Source of the DNA: a virus
Reading direction: 5' to 3' (one strand)
Virus record (IMG/VR): IMGVR_UViG_3300011115_000937
Span: 1 to 40,099 of that record
DNA length: 40,099 nt
Under the pieces are notes generated by a model. The model saw only the letters and a program-made list of their open reading frames with translations. It ran no database searches and was not told where the DNA came from. Position 1 is the stretch's first letter; every line of letters starts with the position of its first letter. The translations under genes and the position numbers were made by a program. Shown here in pieces: positions 30,829-39,550 of the stretch.

Positions 30829-33132
30829 TCACGCCGCCGGGGCTTGTTGTTGGGCTTTGACGCCAAGCTTGCCGGTGTTGGCGTTGGTTTGCTGGGCGAG
30901 CTGGAAGTCGTGGAATTTGATGCGGTTTTCCACGAGGGCGGCGACGTCCGGATCCGCCTGCATGGTGCGCTGGATCTTGGTGGGGCTGCCGTCCTGGTTG
31001 GTGGCGCTGAGGCGTTGCAGGAGGACATCCTTCCGCGCTTTGTGATCCTTGCCGGGGAGGTAGGGCTGTTCCTGACCGGCAAGGAGGGCGGTGAGGATGC
31101 GGTCCTCATCCGCCACCTCCGCTTGGAGGACTTGCTCCGGGGCGTGGGGCATGATCTCGCCCACCCAGCCGGGCAGCAGGGCGCTGACGGCGGCGCGGAG
31201 GATGTTGTGGGTGTTCAGGCTGCCGGTGCGGTCCAGCGGCAGCAGGCCCTCGTTGAGGATCTTCAGCTTGCTCAGGACGGTGTCCATGTTCAAGTCCGCG
31301 GGGTCGAAGCTGACATTCAGCGAGACGCCGCCCTGGATTTCGGCACGGCTGACCTGCAGGTCCACGGGCAGGCCGCCCACGTTGGCGGCGCGGATTTCGT
31401 CCGGGCTGTATTGCTGGATCAGCTTGAAGATGAGCTTGGCAACTTCCCCCACATCGGAGAGGAAATCCTTCACGCGCTTCCGCAGCCGGGTGAGTTTTAC
31501 CTCCGGATCCACCAGCGGGCCCCGGCTCCAGTATTCGTTGAGCTGGGCCAGGATGTCGGCCACTACCTTCTCGCTGCCGCGTGTGTCGCCGGGCGGCTTC
31601 AGCCAATTGATGCCACCGGATCCGCCAGTGGTGAGGCGAGGGATCTGGCGGCCGGGGCGCAGGTCCACCTTCCCGCCGGCCATGCGGGCGGGGACTTCCG
31701 CCGGGGGCAGGAGTTGCAGGCTGGCATTATCCTCCTGCATGTCCATCTGGGTCTTGACGCCGATCTGGCTGGTAAAACTGACCTCCCCCACGCCCCGGCT
31801 GGCATCCATGCTCCAGGCGGCGGTCTCCCGCACACGCTCCACCAGCGGATAGGTGCCGTGCTGGTCCTGACAGCACTTGTGCAGGCCGTGGCTTTCTGTG
31901 AGGCCGGGGTGGATGACGGTGTGATAGACCGCAGGCACGCCGCCGAGGGCGCTGGCCCGGTAGTGGACGTGGAGGATTTGATAACGGGGATTTTCCAGCT
32001 CCGTCTGGTTGATGACGCGGCTGCCTACATCTCCGCCGGAGCCCACCCAGGCGGTAAGGGTGGAGGCCACGCCGCTCTTGTCCCACGCCCGGCCCTTGTG
32101 CCCTCCGGCGATGAGCGCCTCCACCCACGCTTTGTCATACTTCCGGGAAAGCACGCGTTCCCGAAGCTCCACTTCCGTAAGCCACTCCGGCAGGACGAAC
32201 CACGGCAGATCCTGAGCAAAGCGGTAGCCGGTGGGCTTGATGATGTCCAAGCCATTGCGCAACGCCCGGATCTCCGGGCAGCTCTGCTGGACGTAGGGCG
32301 CGTAATACTCCACCGCGCCACTATCCGAGAGCTTGGCGGCCACGCGCCGGGCCTCGCTCAGGGGCATGTCCGGATCAAACTGGAGCAGGGCGGCGATGAG
32401 CGGGTCCTTCAATTCAGGATCCGTGATCAGATCCGTGAGGGTGGTGGCCACACCTTGGGCGATGGCGGCGGCCTGCTCTTCCGTGAGGTAGCTGTCCTGC
32501 TCCGGCGGCAGGGCCTGCCCGCTCTGCTGCGCGGCGGCAGCGGCCTGGCCCTCCGCCGCCTGCATGGCGGCGGCGGTGGAGATGCGCAGGAGATCCTCCG
32601 CGCTGATGCTGCGGGGCTCCAATTGCAGGGTTTCCTTCCAGCCGAGGAACAGGACGCTGTGGCCAAATTCCTCCGCCCAGTCCGCCCACTGATTGATGGC
32701 CACGCGGGTGCGGGCGGCGTTTTCGTCTGCGTAGTATTCGTTTACGCGGCCCCAGAGCGCGGTCTGATTCTGCGGGCCCTCCTCCGGCGCCAGGTCGCGC
32801 GGGCCTACGTTGGTGCGCCCCATGTCGTAGGCCACCATGAGCTGGTCCACGCGCTCCGAGATGATGCCATCAATGAGCGGCACGCGGTTATCCGCCGCAT
32901 TCACCCAAGGGAAGATTTTGGAAGGATCCGTGCCGGGCGGGCAAACCTTCCGGCCGCTCCAGTCCTGCCGCTCCCACTGGCAGTAGCGGTAATAGTGATT
33001 CTGCTCCATCCGCTCCCAGCTCCCCAGGTGGGTGGCACTGGTGAGGGCAGATTGGATTTCAGAGAGCAGGGTGGAAACGTCCGGCTTGGTGCGCAGGGCG
33101 AGGGAGGAAAGGAGGGCGGTGGTGGGTTTCAT
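30829..33132 (-). CDS. Portal protein
   Basis: This encodes 767 residues from ATG 33132; the frame extends 59 codons further but would run into the HAD gene. Size, helical content, the motif-rich N-terminus (RYCQWERQDWSGRKVCPPG, FPWVNAADNRVPLIDGIISERVDQLMVAY) and the later PGRQIPRLTTGGSGGINWLKPPGD and NEYWSRGP segment fit large podovirus head-tail connector proteins. The place between terminase and scaffold also fits. A Gln/Ala-rich insertion (about 195-230) lies in the wing region. The ring forms the packaging channel and binds terminase and tail tube. Confidence 0.75.
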   Translation of the reverse strand: MKPTTALLSSLALRTKPDVSTLLSEIQSALTSATHLGSWERMEQNHYYRYCQWERQDWSGRKVCPPGTDPSKIFPWVNAADNRVPLIDGIISERVDQLMVAYDMGRTNVGPRDLAPEEGPQNQTALWGRVNEYYADENAARTRVAINQWADWAEEFGHSVLFLGWKETLQLEPRSISAEDLLRISTAAAMQAAEGQAAAAAQQSGQALPPEQDSYLTEEQAAAIAQGVATTLTDLITDPELKDPLIAALLQFDPDMPLSEARRVAAKLSDSGAVEYYAPYVQQSCPEIRALRNGLDIIKPTGYRFAQDLPWFVLPEWLTEVELRERVLSRKYDKAWVEALIAGGHKGRAWDKSGVASTLTAWVGSGGDVGSRVINQTELENPRYQILHVHYRASALGGVPAVYHTVIHPGLTESHGLHKCCQDQHGTYPLVERVRETAAWSMDASRGVGEVSFTSQIGVKTQMDMQEDNASLQLLPPAEVPARMAGGKVDLRPGRQIPRLTTGGSGGINWLKPPGDTRGSEKVVADILAQLNEYWSRGPLVDPEVKLTRLRKRVKDFLSDVGEVAKLIFKLIQQYSPDEIRAANVGGLPVDLQVSRAEIQGGVSLNVSFDPADLNMDTVLSKLKILNEGLLPLDRTGSLNTHNILRAAVSALLPGWVGEIMPHAPEQVLQAEVADEDRILTALLAGQEQPYLPGKDHKARKDVLLQRLSATNQDGSPTKIQRTMQADPDVAALVENRIKFHDFQLAQQTNANTGKLGVKAQQQAPAA

Positions 33133-33161
33133 GGACTTTTTAGTGTTTGAGTTGTCAGTTT

Positions 33162-33545
33162 TCAATGGGTGAGGGCAGAATATTTGTTGGCGGACAATGC
33201 CATGCCCGTATTGCATTCGACAGAGATGGCGTGGTCGTCCCAGAGTTCGGCCATGCCAAAATCTTTGACGTTGGTCACCTCCAGCTCCTGCCCGAGGTGC
33301 AGCTTGCACCAGGCTTTGATGGGGGTGATGGCATCCTCCCAGCCGCCGCCGATGATGGGCAGCCCGTGGCCAGACACGCGGGCGGTGAATATTTTAACGG
33401 TGCGGCCCTCGGCCAGCCAACGCCGGACGCGTTCCTGCATAAGCGGCACGGGCTGACCAATGTGGTCTGCTCCTTTCCACCCATCGTAAACAGCCAGCGT
33501 GCCGTCGAGATCGACGCCGGTCCATGCAGAGGTTTGTGATGACAT
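33162..33545 (-). CDS. HAD-family phosphatase
   Basis: This encodes 127 residues. DLDGTLAVYDGW (12-23) provides the nucleophile Asp12 and acid/base Asp14. KIFTAR (51-56) supplies the motif II Thr and ELWDDHAI (100-107) the acidic motif. The series IGQPVPLMQERVRRWL and NTG-x-AL are standard for small phage HAD proteins, whose substrates may be nucleotides or nucleic-acid 3' phosphates. Leader AACCCAAT repeats precede the ATG. Confidence 0.8.
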   Translation of the reverse strand: MSSQTSAWTGVDLDGTLAVYDGWKGADHIGQPVPLMQERVRRWLAEGRTVKIFTARVSGHGLPIIGGGWEDAITPIKAWCKLHLGQELEVTNVKDFGMAELWDDHAISVECNTGMALSANKYSALTH

Positions 33546-33572
33546 AAGTTATTGGGTTATTGGGTTAGCAGG
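33546..33572. repeat. AACCCAAT leader repeat
   Basis: In the sense direction AACCCAAT is repeated, with the first copy overlapping the last codons of the 201-residue gene (LTQ stop) and the others forming the leader of the HAD gene (ATG 33545). Confidence 0.75.
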
Positions 33573-34162
33573 GGAAGTCCGATGGAGCACTCCCCGCAGA
33601 AATCGTGGGCAAGAGAGACAAGTTGGGGGAGGGTTTCGGGAGGCGGGGGGCCGAAAGCAGAATCGTAGCAGAGAAGGCGATTGTTGGGGACGGCGGCAAA
33701 CCAGCCGCCCTCCACTTGGAGGAAATGGAGTTGCTTGTGCTGCTCAAAACAATCGGCGAGGGCATTGTTTTGGAAATCGAGCGTGAAGAGATATTTGGCA
33801 GGGATGCGGGCGGGGAGTTCAAAGGATTTGAAGTTAAGGAGGAGGGCATTGGAATTCCGCAGCAGCCCGAATTCATGGACGGCAAAGGAGCTGGAAAAAG
33901 TATCCCACGGCTGCAAGAGTTCGGCGGATGGCAGCTCACAGGGCTGCCAGCAAATGGCCTGCAAAGGCAGACAAAACATGATTCCGGAATAACCTTCCTG
34001 CTGGAAGCGGACCTGAAATTGCAGACTGGAGCCAGCCTGACAGCGCACGCCGAGGAGATGCGCCTCGATGTATTCGCCCTGACCGGACTGGAGGTTTTGC
34101 AGGAATTCCTTCCGGACAAGGACGGTGAGAAGACGGGGCAGGTCGCTTAGAATTTCTGGCAT
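33557..34162 (-). CDS. Hypothetical protein (201 aa)
   Basis: This encodes 201 residues. MPEILSDLPRLLTVLVRKEFLQNL, GEYIEAHLLGVRCQAGSSLQFQVRF, LQPWDTFSSSFAVHEFGLL and EQHKQLHFLQVEGGWFAAVPNNRLLCYD suggest a beta-rich fold; I have seen similar phage proteins between terminase and portal but cannot name a function. Its G+C is lower than that of its neighbours. Confidence 0.6.
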   Translation of the reverse strand: MPEILSDLPRLLTVLVRKEFLQNLQSGQGEYIEAHLLGVRCQAGSSLQFQVRFQQEGYSGIMFCLPLQAICWQPCELPSAELLQPWDTFSSSFAVHEFGLLRNSNALLLNFKSFELPARIPAKYLFTLDFQNNALADCFEQHKQLHFLQVEGGWFAAVPNNRLLCYDSAFGPPPPETLPQLVSLAHDFCGECSIGLPLLTQ

Positions 34163-34180
34163 AATATTGGCATTGAAAGG

Positions 34181-34402
34181 TCATTTGGTGGTGGTGGGGA
34201 GCATGGCTCCAAGGGCGGATTCAAGCTCGTAGTAGGCGCGGGTATTGTGGGAGCCGTAGCGGATGGCGGGAATGGTGCCGGTATCAATCAGCACGCGCAC
34301 GGTGTGGGAGGTCAGCCCCAGCCGGGCCCCCAACAGAGTCAGGGTGCCGCGCCGCAGCAGTGGCGTGAACTCTTTGCGGGCATCAGTGGCGGTGTAGGAC
34401 AT
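34181..34402 (-). CDS. Small HTH protein
   Basis: This encodes 73 residues. RRGTLTLLGARLGLTSHTVRVLIDTGTIPAIRYGSHNTRAYY is an HTH with a wing, MerR/excisionase-like: two helices with turn GLTSH and recognition helix TVRVLIDTG. Directly downstream of the large terminase; small terminase, regulator or excisionase are options. Leader contains a TCAGTTTTC repeat. Confidence 0.65.
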   Translation of the reverse strand: MSYTATDARKEFTPLLRRGTLTLLGARLGLTSHTVRVLIDTGTIPAIRYGSHNTRAYYELESALGAMLPTTTK

Positions 34403-34494
34403 GGCGGGGAAGTTTGGGAAGTGCTTGATTATTGGGTGGTGGTGGCTAGGTTAAATGGTTAAAAACTGAAAACTGAAACACTGAAAACTCCCCC
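34403..34494. repeat. TCAGTTTTC-type repeats in terminase-HTH gap
   Basis: In the 92-bp gap, the half near the terminase stop has three CAGTTTTC/CAGTGTTTC units (sense direction), and the half near the HTH start is C/A-rich without a Shine-Dalgarno sequence. Confidence 0.65.
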
Positions 34495-36492
34495 TCAATA
34501 ACTCCCTCCGCCCCGGGCGTAGAGGTCGGTGGGATCGTAGTGGCGGGGGTTGGCAATGGTAAGATAGCGGATGCAGTCGATGGGATCCTTCCGGGCACCC
34601 TCGCCGCCATCCCGGCCGGTCCAGTGGGCCATGGCGTCGATGAGGTTGGCGCAGCGGTCGGCGATGATGAGGCTGGGGGACTTCCCCCCGAAGGCGAGGA
34701 CGCCGGAGGGCTGGAGGGTGGCGAGGGCGCTATCGTAGTTCAGGCGGTCGGTGATCATGCCCACGCCTTCCCGGATGGTGGTCTTCCCCTGCTCTGCGCC
34801 GCTGTCCCGGCCGGCGGGGGCGAAATCCAGGCCGTATTTCCCGGACATGATCTGGATCAGCGTCAGGCTTTCGCCGTGGGTGGTGGTTTCCGTGTTTCCG
34901 GCGCGGCCGTCCATGATTCGGCAGCCATCGTGCAAGGTGATCCGGCCTTCAGCGGTGGCCCAACCGGCATCGCCTGCCATTTTCTGCTCCAGTTGATAGA
35001 GTTCCTTTTCGACGCGGGCGATTTCGTCGGCGATTTGCTGGTAGCCCAGGCCCCAGCAGAGTTGAGCGGGGCCGGGGACGCCGTCCGCTTTCTTGCCATT
35101 GCCGTTCTCCGCCCACTCGCCGGGGTCGCCGATCTGGTTGGCCTCGATCCAGTCGCCAGGCTGCGGCCACTCCCGGGCGACGAAGATGAGATCCTCCCCT
35201 CCGGGCTGGGGGCAGACCTTGGCCCAAATCATGAACCAATTCCGGCCCGCCACGGGATCCGCGATGTGATACCAAGTGCCGGTTTTGGGCAGCCAGGAGA
35301 TCTCCCGGACGTGCGCCTCCCGGCTGAAGAGGGGAAACTGGACGCCAATGGTTTTGACGGCGACGCCGTAGGCTTTCCAGAGCTTCACGGCGCGGCCTTC
35401 CTTGGCCAGGACGCTTTTCATGGCCTGCCAGTTCCCGCCGAAGGGATTGTCATAGACGTGGAAATAACGGATGATGGCTTTCTCCTCCGCATTCCAACGC
35501 AGGCGTGGCACGCTTTCAAATCCGGTGGGCGTGGGCAGCAGCTCGGCAGGGACGGCTTTCTTGATAACGGATTTCCCTTCCAACTTTGCCACGGTGGGGG
35601 TGTAGCCGTATTTTGGCGTGAAGGTGATGAGCAGCACGCCCTCCATGAGGCGGGGGATGAGGGGGCGGAGGTATTTTTCCCAGGCGTCAGGGTCCCCGGC
35701 GTCCCGTTGGGCGATGGCGTGGGCCAGGGCGGGGACGATGGCGGTGGTGTTCCCGGCCTTGGTGAGGAGACGGTCCCGGCAGGTGCTCATGAATTCCACG
35801 GGGATCAACTCGTCCGCCCAGCAAAAGTTCGGGCGCGGACCTTCCAGGGCTTTGATGTTGGAATTGTAGAAGATGAAGTTGCAGCGGCTGCGGTTGTCCA
35901 GGCCGAAGCTGTTATCCGTGAAGCCGTTCACGGCGTTGTAGGTCATCTTGGTGCGGGCGTTTTTTTTGTGCTTCCCCGTATCCGGTCGCAGCTCCTCCGG
36001 CAGGCTGGCGTAGGTCCATTGCTGCGGGACTTCCCGGCTGGTTTTCTCTTCCTCAGCGAATTGCCAGCAGAGCCAGTTCTCGTTTTCATGCATGGCCCAG
36101 GCGAGACGCTTGGCGGCATACCAGGTTTTGGAGGAGCCATTGCCGCCCAGCACGGCCATGGTGATGGGCTGGCCGGGAAAGGCGCAGCGCAGGGCGGCGA
36201 GGTCCCAATCCGTCTCCCTCCAGACTTCCGGCTCAAAGCCATAACGGTAAGGGTCCGCCGCCTCCCGCCGCATGGTGAGGTCCCGGTCCTCGATCAACTT
36301 CAGCAGCCGCGCCACGCTCATGACCTGCGCCACGCCGCCCACCACCGCCGTGCATTGCGTGATGTCATACGGCTGCTCCCAGTCAATCCCCAGGCAGGGA
36401 TAGACTGCGTGCGGGCGCTGGGTGGACAGCAGGCTTTCCAGATGCTGGCGCAGGGCATCCGGGGCGGGGGCGATGGCAGGGAGGGCGTTCAT
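34495..36492 (-). CDS. terL: Terminase large subunit
   Basis: This encodes 665 residues. Walker A-like GGNGSSKT (116-123), Walker B with catalytic acid NFCWADE (222-228) and an RNase-H-like nuclease domain (WYHIADPVAGRNWFMIWAKV; Asp late residues AGRDSGAEQGKTT, ITDRLNYD) identify the DNA-packaging ATPase/nuclease. The order terL, portal, scaffold, capsid along the minus strand is standard. It is a long terminase, with an extra N-terminal segment (about 1-100). Starts seven bases after the SSB-like gene stop. Confidence 0.85.
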   Translation of the reverse strand: MNALPAIAPAPDALRQHLESLLSTQRPHAVYPCLGIDWEQPYDITQCTAVVGGVAQVMSVARLLKLIEDRDLTMRREAADPYRYGFEPEVWRETDWDLAALRCAFPGQPITMAVLGGNGSSKTWYAAKRLAWAMHENENWLCWQFAEEEKTSREVPQQWTYASLPEELRPDTGKHKKNARTKMTYNAVNGFTDNSFGLDNRSRCNFIFYNSNIKALEGPRPNFCWADELIPVEFMSTCRDRLLTKAGNTTAIVPALAHAIAQRDAGDPDAWEKYLRPLIPRLMEGVLLITFTPKYGYTPTVAKLEGKSVIKKAVPAELLPTPTGFESVPRLRWNAEEKAIIRYFHVYDNPFGGNWQAMKSVLAKEGRAVKLWKAYGVAVKTIGVQFPLFSREAHVREISWLPKTGTWYHIADPVAGRNWFMIWAKVCPQPGGEDLIFVAREWPQPGDWIEANQIGDPGEWAENGNGKKADGVPGPAQLCWGLGYQQIADEIARVEKELYQLEQKMAGDAGWATAEGRITLHDGCRIMDGRAGNTETTTHGESLTLIQIMSGKYGLDFAPAGRDSGAEQGKTTIREGVGMITDRLNYDSALATLQPSGVLAFGGKSPSLIIADRCANLIDAMAHWTGRDGGEGARKDPIDCIRYLTIANPRHYDPTDLYARGGGSY

Positions 36493-36498
36493 AGATAA

Positions 36499-36825
36499 CT
36501 AGAACGGAAGCCGCTCGTCATCGCTCCCGCTGAGCGGGGCGCCTTCGGACTTGCCGCCGTTGCCGGGGCGATCATCCGGCTTCGGCTCGAAGACGGAGCA
36601 GATGAAATTATCGTCGCCAGCCTTCATGCTGGCGCTGCGCACGAGGGCGTAGAGACTGGCGTGCAGGATGTCCGCATCCATCTTGATCCAGAGGTTCCGG
36701 CGGCCATCCGAGTGGATGCTCTGCATAAGGGTGCCGATATTTTTATAACGGTTTTTCTCCTGGGCTCCCTTCATGTATTTGCCGGTGACGGCGGCGATCC
36801 GCCCGAGTTCGATGTATTCTGCCAT
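36499..36825 (-). CDS. Single-stranded-DNA-binding-like protein
   Basis: This encodes 108 residues. MAEYIELGRIAAVTGKYMKGAQEKNRYKNIGTLMQSIHSDGRRNLWIKMDADIL is like an OB fold with a conserved K-x-RY-x-x-IGTL strand; the end DDERLPF is close to the DDDIPF-type SSB acidic tip that recruits replication partners. A Gly/Ser/Asp tail precedes it. Context, next to a DnaB-type helicase, supports this. Confidence 0.65.
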   Translation of the reverse strand: MAEYIELGRIAAVTGKYMKGAQEKNRYKNIGTLMQSIHSDGRRNLWIKMDADILHASLYALVRSASMKAGDDNFICSVFEPKPDDRPGNGGKSEGAPLSGSDDERLPF

Positions 36826-36851
36826 GGTGTTTGGTTGATTGGATTATTGCG

Positions 36852-38609
36852 TTAGAATCCAGCGTCGTCATCTGACGCCGCCGGGAGATTTTGCTGCCGC
36901 TGGTTGGGGTTGTTGCTATACAGGCTGGCGGTTTTGGGGGCGAAGCGGGCAAGGTCGCCCCGGAAGAGGACGGGCAGGTCCGCCTGGGCGCAGGCCCGGC
37001 CTTTCCGGATGGCGAAGATGCCCTGGGCGCTGTAGTATGACTCCCCATCCCAGCGTGGCTCCTTGAGCAGCTCGGCGTCCTTGCTGCTGTTGCGGCCCTT
37101 GGCGTATTCCTCCCACTTTTCCTGGTCGTCCTCTTTGAGCTTGTCCCACGGTTTGTAATAACTCTCCCGGTGGACGAAGGCGACGCCGTCCGCGTATTCC
37201 TCCATGGAGCCGCCTTCCTTCAGGTGGGAGAGCATGGGGACGCGCCCGGCGTTTTCCTCCGCGCCGCGGGAGACCTGGGCCAGTCCCACGATGACGATCT
37301 GGAATTTCTTCGCCAGGCCCTTCAGCATTTCGCAGACTTCCATGATGGCGAGTCGGGGGTCGCCCTTGGCCTTTTTCTCGCAGGCTTTGACAAGCTGGAG
37401 GTAGTCTACGATGACGAGCGGGGGCTGGTGGCCCTGCTTCAGCTTTTCCGCATCCCAGCCAATTCGCCGGACGAAATCCGTGATCTGGGCGCGGAGTTCC
37501 TGCGAGGTGACGCCGTAGCCGTCATAAAACTTCAGGCTGCCGGTGAGGATGCTGGCGATGGACTGGGAGAGGCGGCGGATTTCGTCCTGGGCATCCTGGA
37601 TGTGGGCGTTGGTGATTTCCACGGGCGGCTTCCCCTCAGCGGCGCGGCGGGCGGCTTTGGCGGTCATGCGCTCCTGCAACTCGCCCACGGCTTCCACGGC
37701 GAGGGTGCGGTAGAGCGTGTCGGCATTCGCCCCCCGGTTTGCATCCGCGACGCGGCGGGCGACCTTCCAGACCATGGCCTCGGCGGCGGAAAACATGCCG
37801 GTGCGGCTCTTGCCCAGGGCGATGCGGGCGCGGCCAAGGACGCTGCGGCCCATGATCTGGACATCGGACATTTCCAGGGTTACCATGAGCACATCGCAGT
37901 TCTTTTTGTTGGACGCATCCAGGGCGATGGCTTCGGCGATGGCGGTGGCGAAGCTGGTTTTCCCCATGCCGGGGCGCGCGGCGATGATCCAGAACTCCTG
38001 CGGCTGCAGGCCATTCACCACGCGATCGATGTCCGGAAAGCCCAGGGACAGTCCCATGGGATTCCCCCGGTGCTTGAACGCAGCGGCCATGCTATCCGCG
38101 AGGTCCAGCACCACGTCCCGGCCATCCCGCAGGCCCTTGTGGGAATTGGTGCTGCGCATGCCCATGAGGCTGGCCTCCACGCTTTCGACGCTGGGGAGCC
38201 ATTCCTCCGAGGTGTCCATGAAGGCTTCCTCCATCTGCTCGGCCAGGGCGATCCCGCGCCGGCGGCGGGCTTTGTCGAGGATCTCCTCACAGTAGTGCTC
38301 CAACGCAGTGGAGTTGGGCGCGAAGGTGTAGATCTCCGGCACCATGGCGGGCCCGCCTACTTTCTCCATGAGGTCGCGGTCCATCAGGGTCTGCTGAAGC
38401 AGCGTGGGATCCACCATGCGCCCGGCATTGTAAGCCTCCCGCATGAGACCGAAGATGATGCGGTTCCCCGGGAGGTAAAAATCCTCCTCCGTGACGAGGG
38501 CGCAGAGGCGCGGCATGTTGCGCCCGGGGTCGATCATGGCCGTGGACAAGGCCCCCTTCTCGCCGGTTTCAGCGTAAGGGTAGGAGCGGAGGGAATCAGG
38601 GGAGGTCAT
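36852..38609 (-). CDS. Replicative DnaB-type helicase
   Basis: This encodes 585 residues from ATG 38609, coupled (ATGA) to the initiator-like gene. The N-terminal DnaB domain (to about 150), Walker A ARPGMGKTS (211-219), and Walker B VIVDYLQL (399-406) are clear, with Arg-finger segment HLKEGGSMEEYADGVAFVHRES later. The distance from Walker A to B is about 185 residues, roughly 75 more than in bacterial DnaB; the extra part (about 265-350) is helical and charged. It unwinds DNA at the phage replication fork. C-terminus extended by a small Asn/Gln/Asp-rich tail. Confidence 0.85.
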   Translation of the reverse strand: MTSPDSLRSYPYAETGEKGALSTAMIDPGRNMPRLCALVTEEDFYLPGNRIIFGLMREAYNAGRMVDPTLLQQTLMDRDLMEKVGGPAMVPEIYTFAPNSTALEHYCEEILDKARRRRGIALAEQMEEAFMDTSEEWLPSVESVEASLMGMRSTNSHKGLRDGRDVVLDLADSMAAAFKHRGNPMGLSLGFPDIDRVVNGLQPQEFWIIAARPGMGKTSFATAIAEAIALDASNKKNCDVLMVTLEMSDVQIMGRSVLGRARIALGKSRTGMFSAAEAMVWKVARRVADANRGANADTLYRTLAVEAVGELQERMTAKAARRAAEGKPPVEITNAHIQDAQDEIRRLSQSIASILTGSLKFYDGYGVTSQELRAQITDFVRRIGWDAEKLKQGHQPPLVIVDYLQLVKACEKKAKGDPRLAIMEVCEMLKGLAKKFQIVIVGLAQVSRGAEENAGRVPMLSHLKEGGSMEEYADGVAFVHRESYYKPWDKLKEDDQEKWEEYAKGRNSSKDAELLKEPRWDGESYYSAQGIFAIRKGRACAQADLPVLFRGDLARFAPKTASLYSNNPNQRQQNLPAASDDDAGF

Positions 38610-39550
38610 GCCGCGCTTGAGGTTGAGGTGAGGTAGGCCACCACGGCATCGCGGGCGTGGACCTGTTGCTGGTGCCATTCGCCGCGCGGCGGGATGTCGT
38701 AGATGGCCTCAAAGGCGTCCTGCCAGCCGTCCGGCGCGGCAGGCACGGCGTCCGCCTGAAAGTGCCGGGCGGCCCCCCCTGATTTTTTTTCGGTATCCGG
38801 CGGGCTGGAGTTCACGAGCCGGGACCAATGCGCCGCCAGGGCGGAGGCGGTGAGGGTAGCGCCGGGGAACTCGGCGCGGTAGGCGTCCGCCCGGCGGCGG
38901 ATTTCTGCCACGGTGAGGCCAGGGCAGGCGAGGCGGATTTCGGCGAGGGCGTGGTTCAGCCGCCCCCTTTCACTTTTTGTGAGATTGGCCAGACTGGAGC
39001 CTTGGAGGTTGCACAAGGATTCAAAACAGCCATCCGAAACGCGGGGAGCTTTGGGCGGTGGTGGTGGGCTGTCTGGATTCTCAAAACCGGGAATTTCCTC
39101 CTGCGAGGCGACAGCCGCGCCAAGAGATACTCTTCTCTTATCTACTCTTATCTTATCGACCCCCCGGAAGGCTGGCTTAGGAGGTTCTTCGGACTCCTCC
39201 AAGGGTGGCTTAGGCGGGGTCTTAAGAGTTTGTTTTCCCTGATGTGTGCTCCACGCAGTCCAATTCCGGACCAAAACGGCGTTTTTTTCCGCCCAATCGT
39301 GGACTTCGTAGGTGCCATCCTGGCGGTCATCGAGCAACTGACACTCTACGAGGACTCTTAAGAGATTCTCAGGACCTGCATACCGGCAGATGCCAGACAG
39401 CATGATGGGACTCAGCCGGAAGACCCAGGCGCGGGAGTTTTGGCAGTGCGCCCACAAGCCCAGGATGGCCGTCAGGGCCTCGCCCGTGCCGAGCTGGGCG
39501 CAGAGCGCCTGGATTTTCCAGTGGCTCAGGATGTCGGGTTGCACCACCAT
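38606..39550 (-). CDS. Replication initiator / helicase-loader-like protein
   Basis: This encodes 314 residues. The N-terminal 100 (MVVQPDILSHWKIQALCAQL, LTAILGLWAHCQNS, LSPIMLSGICRYAG, LVECQLL, YEVHDWAE) is a winged-helix domain like phage replisome organisers. A Lys/Pro/Glu-rich linker and a helical C-terminus (about 190-250, ESLCNLQGSSLANLTKSERGRLNHALAEIR) follow. Coupled to the helicase gene, it is the likely origin-binding or helicase-loading protein; upstream codons (to 39724) would cross the HTH gene, so ATG 39550 is used. Confidence 0.7.
   Translation of the reverse strand: MVVQPDILSHWKIQALCAQLGTGEALTAILGLWAHCQNSRAWVFRLSPIMLSGICRYAGPENLLRVLVECQLLDDRQDGTYEVHDWAEKNAVLVRNWTAWSTHQGKQTLKTPPKPPLEESEEPPKPAFRGVDKIRVDKRRVSLGAAVASQEEIPGFENPDSPPPPPKAPRVSDGCFESLCNLQGSSLANLTKSERGRLNHALAEIRLACPGLTVAEIRRRADAYRAEFPGATLTASALAAHWSRLVNSSPPDTEKKSGGAARHFQADAVPAAPDGWQDAFEAIYDIPPRGEWHQQQVHARDAVVAYLTSTSSAA

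Noticed and set aside
30817-36498. Long plus-strand frames (777 and 652 residues) opposite portal and terminase
   Set aside because: They are complements of clear portal and terminase genes; G+C-rich codons keep antisense frames open, and their sequences are low-complexity and unlike proteins.
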